A stretch of DNA of 64,000 nucleotides. Source: Hyphomicrobium sp. (GTDB lineage Bacteria > Pseudomonadota > Alphaproteobacteria > Rhizobiales > Hyphomicrobiaceae). The position numbers were made by a program, and so were the translations under genes. Under the pieces are notes generated by a model, which saw only the letters and a program-made list of their open reading frames with translations, made no database searches and was not told the origin of the DNA. The stretch is taken from positions 1 through 64,000 of the forward strand of contig JASBSU010000008.1 in assembly GCA_030148725.1 (NCBI GenBank), in the 5' to 3' direction. Shown piece after piece: positions 46,832-56,222 of this stretch; position 1 is the stretch's first letter, and every line of letters starts with the position of its first letter.

Positions 46832-49800
46832 ATGGACCTCAAGCAAACCCTCGATGCGGTGGTGGCCGACCCGGCCTCATATGCACGCAGCATCCTGATC
46901 ACCGTCCTGGTGATCTCAGCGCTGATCGCGCTGTTCAAGGTGGGCCCCCGCCTGTGGCGCGTGGTCGAGGAAGTGTTCTTCACCAACTGGCAGCTCGCCA
47001 TGCTGGGCACGGCCGCCATCGTGCTGTCGCTCGCGGGCGGATGGACCACCTGGGACGGCATGACGAACTTCACCGGTGAGCCGGTGCTGTCGCTGATGTT
47101 CACCTTCGGCATCCACGGCGTGATGCTGATCGTGGCATGGCTGATCGGCGAGAGCTTCGCTACCGGAATGAGCACCGTGTCGCGTGGCGGCTATGCGCGG
47201 GTCACGGCACCTCTGGTGGTGGTCATCGGTCTTGCGGTGGTGTTCCTCGTCGCTGCCGTCAGCTTCTATCAGTGGAAGCACGGGATCGCCGTCGACTATT
47301 GGATCGAGGGCCTGGCTGTGGCCGGCGCTCTGTTCGGCATCCTCGGCCTCATCACGGTTTTCTCGCGCACGGACATCGTCGCGCCCTACGCGCAGGCGCT
47401 GCGCATCATGGTCAAGAACTCGATGCTGTGGGTGATGTTCCTCGCCTGCATGTCGACGTCGGTGTTCTTCTCCTTCGACAGCCGCTTCAACGTCGTGTTC
47501 CCCAAGGATCAGCGCGAGCGCGTTGCGGAGCTGCGTGCGACCAACCAGGTTTCGGCCATCATCGCCGACATCGGCGCGACCATCGCCAATCAGGAGCAGG
47601 AGCAGACCTCGGCGCTGTTCCAGAGCGAAGGCTGGCATGCCTATGAAGCACAGCTCGATCGGCTCGCCGCGGCGGCGCAGGGTTCGACGGGCGAGATCGA
47701 GAAATACTTCAACGACCAGATCGAGGCGCGCAACCGCTCCATCAAGGAGCAGCAGGAGCGCATCACCACGGCGCAGAGCGGACAGGCCGGCATCGCCGGC
47801 AAGAAGACATCGCTCACGGACGAGCTAGCGCGCCTCGAAGGCGACCGTGCGACGCTTGCGGCAGACTATGCCGCAACGAAGACCGAACTCGATGCGCGGT
47901 CCAAAGCAATCGACGCCAAACGCGTCGAAGCCATGGCGGAAGGCCAGGGCGTCGAAGGCACGCTGAAGGAAGGCCGCGGGCCGGTCTATCGCCAGCTCAT
48001 GGGCGACCTCAGCAAGATGCAGGCGGCGTTCAAAATTCAGGACGACCGCGTCAAGGACGCCAAGAAGCGGCTCGATACGGCGGAGACGCGCATCTCGCAG
48101 ATCAAGCGAGAGTTGGCGTCGATCGACGGCGAGCTCGCCAAGTACAAGGGCGAGGAGGAGACTGCCGCCCAGCGCATTAAGATGACGCAGGACAACGGTG
48201 CCGGCGAGGATCAGAGCCAGCGGGTGGATCCGGGCCGCGTGCTCCCGGCGTTCGAGACAGCACGCGCCGAATTCCGGCAGGCCCCCTCCGCGGAGCGCTT
48301 GGCAGAAGTGCAGCAGCGCTGCTCGCAGCTCTATAGCGCCATGTACTCGGCCGACGTTACGAAGCCGAAAGTCTCGGGCATCGACTGCGATCCCAAGCAG
48401 GCGAGCGAAGCCGCGTCGACGCTGTTCACGCTGCAGGCGGGCACGAAGACGTTCAACGCCAACTGCGTCGGCGGCGACAAGCTTGCAGCGCATCGCTCCA
48501 CCGACGCGCTGTTCGGCTTTGCTGTGAAATGCCTTTCGGACAGTGGCCTGCCGAGCAAGCAGACGGACGAGCTTCGCACGACGATCAGCTTTGCGGAGAT
48601 GAACCGCGACGACAAGGCTCACCGCTTCGTCGTGTCGTGGAACGCATTCCAGGACGGCAACCGTCTCGCATATCTGGCGCTGGCCATTGCCATCGGCATC
48701 GACAGCCTGATCTTCATGACGGGTCTGTTCGGCGCCAATGCCGTGCGCTCGCCGCTGGCTGACGTTCCTTCGCCGAAGGGCCGCAACTCGCAGCAGCTGG
48801 AAGCCATCGTCGAGAACGCGCTGCTTCCCGATACGTTTGAAAATGCGCGGGCAACGCTGAACGCGATGCGACCGATCACCAATGCATCGGGATTCATGGC
48901 GGAGGTGCGTCCGGAGATGCTCGACCCGCATTCGGGGCAACGTGTGCTTGGCGTTCTCAACGCCGGGGCAACGATCAATGCCGTGGAGTACGACGAGAGC
49001 CGTGGGCGCTATCTCGTACGCGCCGAGCTGTTCGAGTTCCTGTCGATCGTCGCCAAACGCGCCTTCGAAGCGGACAAGGCGAACGTCGATCTCGCGGAGC
49101 TGGAGAAGATCGTCGGCGTGGCGCTACTGCCGAACATCAACGAGAACGCCGAGACGGTGCTGCACTACATGCACCCGATCGACGAGGATCGCGGCTTCAC
49201 GGCCGAGATCAATCTCGCGGAGGTGATCGACGAGCATCGCCGCACGGTGCGCTCGACGCTGAACGCCGGCGCGACGCTCGGCCGGGTGCAGCGGCGCGGC
49301 AAGAACGCCGACGAGTTCTGGATCCATCGCGACCTCTATAAGACCCTGGCGCGCATCCGTGCGCGCACGCTGATGACCGACTACGCAGCACCGCGCATCG
49401 CAAGCGCGCGGCCGGCAAGTGTGACGGCGCTCAAGGCCGAAAACCGGCCGACGCTGGCGATCGGCCACGCGGGTGCGGCGAGCGAGGACACGACCACGGA
49501 GATCCGCAACGGCTTCATCGGCCAGTTGCTCGCCGCTCTGAACCTCAAGATGGAGGCGTGGGAGCGCGTGTCTGGCAATGCGCACATGGCGGCGATCGCC
49601 GCCAATGACGCATTCAACCGCGCGCGTCGCTCGAATGCCTCCCTGGACGCCATGCTGCGCAAGCGGGATGACGAGGCGCGGCTGGCCTTCGACGAAGCCT
49701 ACTCGCTGATCAAGAATACGCTGCCGCCGCATTCCAGCTGGGACAAGCAGATGCTGGATGACTCCTACCAGGAGCTCGACCAGCATTGGCCGGTTCTGAT

Positions 49801-50050
49801 GCTGCTGCCGAACGGACCTTACGAGCTGGTGCTGCGCGAGATCGTCGAGAGCCTGGAAGCCGATGCCGGTGCAGGGCGACTTTCGAGCGATCAGCAGACG
49901 CTGTTCGACATCAGCCGCGCGCTGGTCGAGGCGTTCCAGGCGAACTCGCGTGCCGACGAAGCGGCTTGGAGGCGACTTGGCAACAGCATCGCTGCCGCTC
50001 AGCACGTCGAAGCGCGTGCCTCCTCGTCGCCGGGATCGATGCTGCAGTAA
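46832..50050 (+). CDS. Giant membrane protein with periplasmic coiled coil and duplicated cytoplasmic domain
   Basis: No family recognised. The 1072-residue product has six predicted helices (about 19-36, 54-70, 87-106, 127-145, 160-178, 197-216), a long region (about 217-613) with coiled coil over roughly 255-450 and four cysteines further on, a seventh helix (about 614-636), and a cytoplasmic part. By the positive-inside rule the N-terminus and coiled coil are periplasmic and the last 435 residues cytoplasmic. Residues 656-746 and 757-849 are a tandem duplication (NALLPDTFENA / VALLPNINENA; VLNAGATI / TLNAGATL). ATG at 46832 has GGGAA 6 bases before; 46826 is an alternative. Confidence 0.8.
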   Translation: MDLKQTLDAVVADPASYARSILITVLVISALIALFKVGPRLWRVVEEVFFTNWQLAMLGTAAIVLSLAGGWTTWDGMTNFTGEPVLSLMFTFGIHGVMLIVAWLIGESFATGMSTVSRGGYARVTAPLVVVIGLAVVFLVAAVSFYQWKHGIAVDYWIEGLAVAGALFGILGLITVFSRTDIVAPYAQALRIMVKNSMLWVMFLACMSTSVFFSFDSRFNVVFPKDQRERVAELRATNQVSAIIADIGATIANQEQEQTSALFQSEGWHAYEAQLDRLAAAAQGSTGEIEKYFNDQIEARNRSIKEQQERITTAQSGQAGIAGKKTSLTDELARLEGDRATLAADYAATKTELDARSKAIDAKRVEAMAEGQGVEGTLKEGRGPVYRQLMGDLSKMQAAFKIQDDRVKDAKKRLDTAETRISQIKRELASIDGELAKYKGEEETAAQRIKMTQDNGAGEDQSQRVDPGRVLPAFETARAEFRQAPSAERLAEVQQRCSQLYSAMYSADVTKPKVSGIDCDPKQASEAASTLFTLQAGTKTFNANCVGGDKLAAHRSTDALFGFAVKCLSDSGLPSKQTDELRTTISFAEMNRDDKAHRFVVSWNAFQDGNRLAYLALAIAIGIDSLIFMTGLFGANAVRSPLADVPSPKGRNSQQLEAIVENALLPDTFENARATLNAMRPITNASGFMAEVRPEMLDPHSGQRVLGVLNAGATINAVEYDESRGRYLVRAELFEFLSIVAKRAFEADKANVDLAELEKIVGVALLPNINENAETVLHYMHPIDEDRGFTAEINLAEVIDEHRRTVRSTLNAGATLGRVQRRGKNADEFWIHRDLYKTLARIRARTLMTDYAAPRIASARPASVTALKAENRPTLAIGHAGAASEDTTTEIRNGFIGQLLAALNLKMEAWERVSGNAHMAAIAANDAFNRARRSNASLDAMLRKRDDEARLAFDEAYSLIKNTLPPHSSWDKQMLDDSYQELDQHWPVLMLLPNGPYELVLREIVESLEADAGAGRLSSDQQTLFDISRALVEAFQANSRADEAAWRRLGNSIAAAQHVEARASSSPGSMLQ

Positions 50051-50074
50051 CCGACGAAGCCGAGCCAATCATCG

Positions 50075-50119
50075 AACGCCCCGCGTTGCCAGCCAGCAAC
50101 GCGGGGCGTTTCTCATTTT
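50075..50119 (+). terminator. Strong intrinsic terminator after the giant membrane gene
   Basis: A perfect 15-bp stem AACGCCCCGCGTTGC / GCAACGCGGGGCGTT with a 6-base loop, then TCTCATTTTT. It stands between the giant membrane gene and the VWA gene, so these are probably separate transcription units. Confidence 0.88.
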
Positions 50120-50222
50120 TCAGCCATTGCGCCGACGCCGTTTCGCCATCGACCGCTCCCGCTTCCGCCGCGCACCGCCCTTAGGTTGCTCCGACATTTG
50201 AATGACCAAGGAGATATTTGCG

Positions 50223-51575
50223 ATGTCGGTGATGATGCGATGCGCGGTGCTCGCCGTTGCGCTCGGCGCTTCTCTTTCTCCCCTGTCGGCAGCAGAGCTG
50301 AGGCTCGATGCCGATCTCGGACAGAATGTTCTGACGGCCGGAAAGAACGGCACCGTCTACCTGCGGCTCAGCCTCAAAAGCCTCGGCGCTGAAAAACGCG
50401 CACGGCGGACGCCCATCAACGCGGCCATCGTCATCGACCGTTCGGGCTCGATGGACGGGGACCGCATCGAGGCCGCCAAGGAAGGGGCGCGGGTGGCGCT
50501 GAAGCGGCTCGCCTCCGACGACACGATTTCACTCATCGCCTACAACCACGGCGTAGAGGTGCTCAGTGCCGCCGCGCCATTGCGCAATTCCCAGGAGCGG
50601 CTGATCAAGGCCATCGATGCCTTGCGTGCCGACGGAACGACGGCGCTCTATGCGGGCGTGAAAGAAGGCGGCAAGCAGGTCGAGAAGTATCTCGCGGACA
50701 ACGCGGTCAACCGCGTGGTGCTGCTTTCCGATGGGCTCGCCAACGTCGGTCCATCGTCGCCGGGCGATCTGGCAGAACTGGGACGCGCCATCGCGTCCAA
50801 AGGCATATCGGTTTCGACCATCGGCCTCGGTCTCGACTACAACGAAGACCTGATGCAGCGTCTCGCTGCAGCGTCGGACGGCAACCATGTCTTCGTCGAG
50901 CGGCCGAGCGACCTTGCCGAGATCTTCGACCGGGAGTTCGGCGACGCGCTGTCGGTTTCGGCGCGTGACATCACCATCATCATCGAATGCAAGACCGGGT
51001 TCACACCCAAGCGCATTCTCGGTCGGGATGGCACGATCGCGGGCGACAAGATCACTCTGAAGCTCAACCAGCTGCAGGCGGACAACGAACGCTACATCGT
51101 CGTTGAACTCGACGCGGCGGATGCGCATGGCGAAGGCGCCGCGGACGTTGCCGACGTGCGCGTCACCTATACCGACCTCGACAGCAATAAATCGGCGGAG
51201 GCGCAGGCAAAGCCGACGGTACGGTTTTCGAGCAGCGTGAAGGAGGTCGACGACAGCCTCAACAAGTCGGTGATGAGCCAGGTGACGGAACAGATCGCGA
51301 CCGAGCAGAGCGAGAAGGCCGTCGATCTGCGCGACAAGGGCGACATCGCCGGGGCGCGCAAGGTGCTGGAGGACAACGTGCTCTACCTGAAGAAGTCGCG
51401 CGATACCTATGCGTCAGGCTCGGCGCCGGCTGCTCCAAAATCCGTAGGCGCCCTCTCCGAGCTGGAGAAGCAAAACGAGGAAGCCGCAAACAGCCTCGAC
51501 GCCGGGGCATGGGAGCGCACTCGGAAGATCATGCGCCACGACCAGCACAAGGCGAAGGTGCAGCAGAGTTATTGA
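50223..51575 (+). CDS. Secreted VWA-domain protein
   Basis: A 450-residue exported protein with a signal peptide (about 1-22, ending LSAAE). The von Willebrand A domain spans about 60-245 with a complete metal-ion-dependent adhesion site: DRSGSM near residue 70, the threonine in ADGTTALYAG and the aspartate in LLSDGLANVG. The remainder is a beta-rich region followed by a helical C-terminus (EQIATEQSEKAVDLRDKGDI). No anchor or peptidase motif is visible, so it may be a periplasmic binding or assembly factor. AAGGAG ribosome site at good spacing before 50223. Confidence 0.82.
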   Translation: MSVMMRCAVLAVALGASLSPLSAAELRLDADLGQNVLTAGKNGTVYLRLSLKSLGAEKRARRTPINAAIVIDRSGSMDGDRIEAAKEGARVALKRLASDDTISLIAYNHGVEVLSAAAPLRNSQERLIKAIDALRADGTTALYAGVKEGGKQVEKYLADNAVNRVVLLSDGLANVGPSSPGDLAELGRAIASKGISVSTIGLGLDYNEDLMQRLAAASDGNHVFVERPSDLAEIFDREFGDALSVSARDITIIIECKTGFTPKRILGRDGTIAGDKITLKLNQLQADNERYIVVELDAADAHGEGAADVADVRVTYTDLDSNKSAEAQAKPTVRFSSSVKEVDDSLNKSVMSQVTEQIATEQSEKAVDLRDKGDIAGARKVLEDNVLYLKKSRDTYASGSAPAAPKSVGALSELEKQNEEAANSLDAGAWERTRKIMRHDQHKAKVQQSY

Positions 51576-51579
51576 TTGG

Positions 51580-51690
51580 TGACACGAGCTGAGGGCGCCG
51601 TTGTTAGCCGCGGGCCTAGCGCGAGTGGATGGCCGCGCCTAAGGCGCGGGCGCCCTTGGCGCCTGAGCATGGCGGCAAAGCTGCCATGCT
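51580..51690. repeat. GC-rich palindromic intergenic repeat, copy 3
   Basis: Between convergent genes, as in copies 1 and 2. It starts with TGACACGAGCTGAG, echoing the ACTGAC...CTGAG of the other copies, and carries GAGTGGATGGCCG, the palindromes CCGCGCCTAAGGCGCGG and GGCGCCCTTGGCGCC, then CTGAGCATGGCG and a hairpin AGCATGGCGGCAAAGCTGCC. The GAAGCTTGG core of copies 1 and 2 is missing. Confidence 0.65.
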
Positions 51691-51702
51691 GAGTGGATAC
51701 GC

Positions 51703-52551
51703 CTAAAGCTGGAAGGGGACGACCTTGGAGCGCTGCTCGCCGAGCCCTTCGACACGCAGGACCAGCTCGTCACCGGCCTTCAGATATTCCGGCGGCTTCT
51801 TCGCGGAGCCGACGCCGGGCGGCGTGCCGGTGGTCACCACATCACCCGGCTCCAGGATCATGAACTGGGTGATGTAGGAGAGCAGGAACGGGATCGAGAA
51901 GATCATCGTGGACGTCGAGCCGGTCTGCTTGCGGTCACCGTTCACATCGAGCGACATGGCGAGGTTATGGACGTCGGCAATCTCGTCCGGAGTGGCGAGG
52001 AACGGTCCCAAGGGACCGAAGTTCTCCGCCGACTTGCCCTTCACCCACTGACCGGCGCGCTTGACCTGAAACTTGCGCTCGGAGACGTCGTTGCAGAGAC
52101 AGAAGCCGGCGATGTGCGCCATGGCATCCTTCTCCTCGACGTAGCGAGCACGCGTGCCGACGACGAAGGCGATCTCGACCTCCCAGTCCATGTGGCGGGA
52201 GTCTTTCGGGTACATGATGTCGTCGTTGGGGCCGCAGATGCAGGTCGGCGCCTTGTTGAACAGGATCGGCTCGGCCGGGATCTCCTGGTTCGTCTCCTTC
52301 GCGTGGTCGGCGTAGTTGAGGCCGATGGCGATGAAGTTGCGCGTACCAGCCACTGGCGCGCCAAGCCGTGAGCCGGCAGGGGCGAGCGGCAGGCTCGCGG
52401 GATCAATGGCGCGCAGCTTGTCGAGGACAGCCGGGGCTAAGTTCGCGCCGACGAAATCGGAAACGTGGGCAGATAGGTCGCGGATGTTGCCCTGACTGTC
52501 GAGAAGGCCCGGCTTTTCGGAGCCCGGTTGGCCAAAACGCACAAGCTTCAT
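51703..52551 (-). CDS. Fumarylacetoacetate hydrolase-family protein
   Basis: A 282-residue metal-dependent hydrolase or decarboxylase of the FAH fold. NFIAIGLNYADHAKE near residue 70 opens the catalytic domain; the metal ligands are in DWEVEIAFVVGTRAR (near 125) and related Glu/Asp positions, and the end has GDVVTTGTPPGVG and LVLRVEGLGEQRS, both diagnostic. Members act in catabolism of aromatic and sugar acids, for example on acylpyruvates or 2-hydroxyhepta-dienedioates; the substrate cannot be told here. It lies downstream of the FAD/GcvT gene at 101 bases on the same strand. Confidence 0.9.
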   Translation of the reverse strand: MKLVRFGQPGSEKPGLLDSQGNIRDLSAHVSDFVGANLAPAVLDKLRAIDPASLPLAPAGSRLGAPVAGTRNFIAIGLNYADHAKETNQEIPAEPILFNKAPTCICGPNDDIMYPKDSRHMDWEVEIAFVVGTRARYVEEKDAMAHIAGFCLCNDVSERKFQVKRAGQWVKGKSAENFGPLGPFLATPDEIADVHNLAMSLDVNGDRKQTGSTSTMIFSIPFLLSYITQFMILEPGDVVTTGTPPGVGSAKKPPEYLKAGDELVLRVEGLGEQRSKVVPFQL

Positions 52552-52652
52552 GTGTCGGCGCTCATTGGTGGCTGAAGGACGAAGGCGAGTAGGGGCTACT
52601 CGCTATCGCACTCTGCCGCCGGCGGCAACTTGATCGCTTGCGAACGTGCCCG

Positions 52653-55100
52653 TCAGGCCCTGATGCGCGCTCCCGTCGGGTCGTAGAGCGGATCGAGGAA
52701 AACCGCGGCCGGCACGCGCTCGGTCGCGACTTCCAGCTCGTAGGTGCCCGAGAGCACGTCGTCTCGGTCGACGCCATCAGGGTTGCGGACGTAGCCGTAG
52801 CCGATGGAGCGGCCGACCGTATAACCAAAGCCGCCGCTCGCCAGCCAGCCGACGCGCTTGCCGTCACGGTAGATCGTCTCGCGGCCGAGCAGGACGACGG
52901 AGGGATCGGTGGTGAAACCGGCGAGCAGACGGGGCAGCGGCTTTGCGGCTTGCGCCTCGAGTGCCTCGCGGCCGAGGAAAGGCTGGCTCGTCTTGAGCTT
53001 GGCTGCCCAGCCGAGGCCGGCAACCAAGGGCGAATGGTCGGGGCCGATCTCGGAGCCCCAGGCGCGATAGCCTTTTTCGAGGCGCAGGGATTCGATGGCG
53101 CGATACCCGGCGTTGGCGATGCCATGCCCGGCGCCGGCCTTCATGATCGCCTCGTAGACGGTGACGGCAAACTCGACCGGTATGTGCAGCTCCCAGCCGA
53201 GCTCACCAACGTACGTGACGCGCAGGGCGAGCACGGGCGCGCCGGCAAGACAGATGCGCTTGGCACGGGCAAAGGGAAACGCGGCGTTCGAGAGATCATC
53301 ATCGGTCAGCGTCTGCAGAACATCGCGCGCGCGCGGGCCCATGACGGAGAGGACCGAATAGGCCGGTGTGACATCGATGAGCTGAGCGTTGGCGCCGGCA
53401 GGTATCGCGCGCGAGATCCAGTCGAAATCGTGCGTCGCAAAGCCGGTGCCGGTGACGATGTAATAGTCGTGCTCGGCGACGCGGGCGACGGTCAGGTCGC
53501 ACTCGATGCCGCCGCGGGCGTTGAGCATCTGAGTGTATGTGAGATGCCCCACGGGCCGCGAAACATCGCCGGCGGCAATGAAAGACAACGTCTTCTCGGC
53601 GTCGGGACCGGTGAGGCGGAATTTCGCGAAAGACGTCTGATCGAACACGGCGACACGCTCGCGGCATGCCTGATGCTCGCGGCCGACCGCGTCGAACCAG
53701 TTTTGACGGCCGTAGCTGTAGCGGTCCTCTGGCGTCTCACCGGCTGCCAGATCGGCGAACCAGTTGGGGCGCTCCCAGCCGAGCTTTTCGCCGAACACGG
53801 CGCCCTGCGAGAGCAGGCGATCATATAGCGGGGAACGGCGGAGTGGGCGCCCTGAGTGGTATTCCTCGAACGGCCAGGCCATGGCGTAGTGCTTGGCGTA
53901 GGCTTCGAGGGTGCGCGTGCGCACCCAGTTGGTATCGAGGTGGTTGCGTCCAAAACGGCGGATGTCGACCGGCCACAAGTCGAAGGGAGGCGAGCCTTTT
54001 GCGACCCATTCGGCGAGTGCCATGCCGGCGCCGCCGCCGGCGGCGATGCCAAAGGCGTTGAAGCCGGCGCCGACATAGATACCGCGCACCTCGGGCGACT
54101 CGCCGAGAATGAAGTTGCCGTCCGGTGTGAAGCTCTCAGGGCCGTTGAGGAACTGCTTGATGCCAGCGTTCTCCATCGCGGGGACGCGTCCGGCGGCCAG
54201 CTCCAGCAACGGCTCGAAGTGCGCGAGATCGTTTTCGAGAAGCTGGAACTCGAAATCGCTCGGCAGGCCATCGACCGCCCACGGGATCGGGTTCGGCTCG
54301 TAGCCGCCCATGACGAGGCCGCCCACTTCCTCCTTCCAGTAGGTGAGGCGATCGGGATCGCGCAGGGTGGGGAGATTGGGCGTCACGCCGTCGATGCGGT
54401 CGGTGATGAGATACTGATGCTGCACCGATACGAGCGGGATGTTCACTCCAGCCATGCGACCAAGCTCTCGTGACCATTGGCCGGCGCAGATCACGAGCTT
54501 GTCGCAGGCAACGCGGCCGCTGGTCGTCAGCACGGCGCGCACGCGACCACCTTCAACCTCGATGCCGGTGACGCCGACGCCTTCGGCAATCGTGACGCCG
54601 CCCATGCGCGCGCCCTTGGCGAGCGACATGGCGATGTCCGACGGCGATGCCTGCCCGTCGGAGGGAAGGAACGCTGCGCCGACGACGTCGTCGACCTGCA
54701 TCAGCGGCCACAGCTCCTTGGCTTCGGCGGGCGTCAGGAGGTGCATCTCGAGGCCGAACGAGGTGGCGGTCGTCGCCTGCCGCTTCACCTCGGTCCACCG
54801 CTCCTCGTTGCAGGCGAGGCGCAAGCCGCCGTTGCGCTTCCATCCCGTGGCAAGCCCGGTTTCGGTTTCGAGCTTGCCGTAAAGCTCCACCGAGTAGCCG
54901 AGAAGCTGTGTGATGCCGGCGCTGGTGCGCAACTGACCGACGAGGCCGGCGGCGTGCCAGGTGGAACCGGACGTCAGCTTACCGCGCTCCAAGAGCAGAA
55001 CGTCGGTCATGCCAAGCTTGCCGAGGTGATAGGCGACAGAACAGCCGACGATGCCGCCGCCGATGATGACGACTTTGGCAGAGGATGGCACGTCAGTCAT
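52653..55100 (-). CDS. FAD-dependent dimethylglycine/sarcosine-dehydrogenase-like oxidoreductase with GcvT domain
   Basis: An 815-residue enzyme expected to demethylate N-methylated glycines and pass the formaldehyde unit to tetrahydrofolate. FAD-binding VVIIGGGIVGCSVAYHLGKL is near residue 10; SGSTWHAAGL near residue 55 has the histidine that covalently bears FAD in this group. The DAO domain runs to about 370, a central FAO domain to about 420, and the GcvT folate domain fills the C-terminal half (with LSVMGPRARDVL, VGELGWELHIP and GYRAIESLRLEKGYRAWG). ATG at 55100 has a GGAG site and is 2 bases after the kinase stop, so the two are coupled. Confidence 0.92.
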   Translation of the reverse strand: MTDVPSSAKVVIIGGGIVGCSVAYHLGKLGMTDVLLLERGKLTSGSTWHAAGLVGQLRTSAGITQLLGYSVELYGKLETETGLATGWKRNGGLRLACNEERWTEVKRQATTATSFGLEMHLLTPAEAKELWPLMQVDDVVGAAFLPSDGQASPSDIAMSLAKGARMGGVTIAEGVGVTGIEVEGGRVRAVLTTSGRVACDKLVICAGQWSRELGRMAGVNIPLVSVQHQYLITDRIDGVTPNLPTLRDPDRLTYWKEEVGGLVMGGYEPNPIPWAVDGLPSDFEFQLLENDLAHFEPLLELAAGRVPAMENAGIKQFLNGPESFTPDGNFILGESPEVRGIYVGAGFNAFGIAAGGGAGMALAEWVAKGSPPFDLWPVDIRRFGRNHLDTNWVRTRTLEAYAKHYAMAWPFEEYHSGRPLRRSPLYDRLLSQGAVFGEKLGWERPNWFADLAAGETPEDRYSYGRQNWFDAVGREHQACRERVAVFDQTSFAKFRLTGPDAEKTLSFIAAGDVSRPVGHLTYTQMLNARGGIECDLTVARVAEHDYYIVTGTGFATHDFDWISRAIPAGANAQLIDVTPAYSVLSVMGPRARDVLQTLTDDDLSNAAFPFARAKRICLAGAPVLALRVTYVGELGWELHIPVEFAVTVYEAIMKAGAGHGIANAGYRAIESLRLEKGYRAWGSEIGPDHSPLVAGLGWAAKLKTSQPFLGREALEAQAAKPLPRLLAGFTTDPSVVLLGRETIYRDGKRVGWLASGGFGYTVGRSIGYGYVRNPDGVDRDDVLSGTYELEVATERVPAAVFLDPLYDPTGARIRA

Positions 55101-55102
55101 GA

Positions 55103-55996
55103 TTACTCCGGGGCGTTGAAGGCATTGTAGGCCGCCTCGAAGCGGCGCAGGTTCTCGGCGGTGTAGGCGCCATAGTCGAAGTCGACGTCGGAATGGATTT
55201 CCGACACCATGCTCCACATCGTCTCGCGCAGCAGCGAAGCTGCGGTCATCGCGGCGGCGCGGCGACGCAGGTCATCGTCCACCGGTTTTCCGAAGTAGAG
55301 CGCGAGCAGCTCGTCGGTTGCTGCCGGCGTCAGCTCGCTGTTGGAAGCGAGGCCGCCGAGGTCGAACAGCGGCGAATTGAAGCCCGCGTAATCCCAATCG
55401 ACGAGCCATAGCCGACGGCCATCATCCATGAAGTTGGCGGCCAGCAGGTCGTTATGACCGAACGCCACGTCGATTGGGCCGACAGCGCGTTCCAATGCTT
55501 CGGCGCGTTGCAGGAGATCAGGAACGATCGGGAGGTGGCGGCTATGGCCGGCCTGCAGCGTGTGCGCGTAGTCCCGCACCACGTGAAACACCCAGAACAT
55601 GAAGCCGGGGCCACGCAGGTGCTTTGGTATTTCCTGATGGCAAAGGCGGAGCAGGTCCACCATGCGTGGCAGGTTGGCGGGATCGCGGACATCTTCGGGC
55701 GTGAAGGTGCGGCCGTCGATGAAGTCGAGGACGAGAACTCCCGGCTCTGAATAGGCCACGCGTGGGCTGACGCCCGCCAGGTACGCGGCGCGGCTTGCAG
55801 CAAGCTCGTTGGCGCGCACGATGCCGTGCACGGGGATGTCGGCGCCGACGCGGACGACATAGCGCTGCCCGCGGTCCAGAACCGCGAAGTTGTGATTGGT
55901 GATGCCGCCCTTCAAAGGCTCGGGGTCGACGCGGCCGAACCATATCGGCAGAGCGGCAACGCGGGCTGCCTTGTCGGCTGCGGTCTCGGCGCTCAT
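55103..55996 (-). CDS. Choline/ethanolamine kinase-like phosphotransferase
   Basis: A 297-residue protein-kinase-like-fold phosphotransferase. GGITNHNFAVLDRGQRYVVR near residue 27 is the nucleotide loop and lysine-equivalent region; HNDLLAANFM near residue 182 is the catalytic Brenner-type motif, followed by LWLVDWDYAGFNSPLFDLGG with the metal-binding aspartate. ATG at 55996 is preferred to 56092. It sits immediately upstream of the dimethylglycine-dehydrogenase-like gene with a 2-base gap. A role with choline or related amino alcohols is suggested by family and neighbour, but the substrate is not shown. Confidence 0.88.
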   Translation of the reverse strand: MSAETAADKAARVAALPIWFGRVDPEPLKGGITNHNFAVLDRGQRYVVRVGADIPVHGIVRANELAASRAAYLAGVSPRVAYSEPGVLVLDFIDGRTFTPEDVRDPANLPRMVDLLRLCHQEIPKHLRGPGFMFWVFHVVRDYAHTLQAGHSRHLPIVPDLLQRAEALERAVGPIDVAFGHNDLLAANFMDDGRRLWLVDWDYAGFNSPLFDLGGLASNSELTPAATDELLALYFGKPVDDDLRRRAAAMTAASLLRETMWSMVSEIHSDVDFDYGAYTAENLRRFEAAYNAFNAPE

Positions 55997-56222
55997 GCGG
56001 TCGCCCCATTGCGCACGACACGATCGATCCTGAGCCGGAGATCGCGCGAAAAGAGAGCGCGTTCGTCGCTGCCGTGCATCGCGGAGCCCCACCCCGGATG
56101 ACGCGCCGCCGCGCCATCGTCATCCAGCAGTCTATTGGCGTCGGCCGCCAACATGCAATGGCAGGAAAACTTCTTGCCGTGCAGCGGACTGCCGCAGCGC
56201 GACTGACGGTGGGGGGTGGTAA

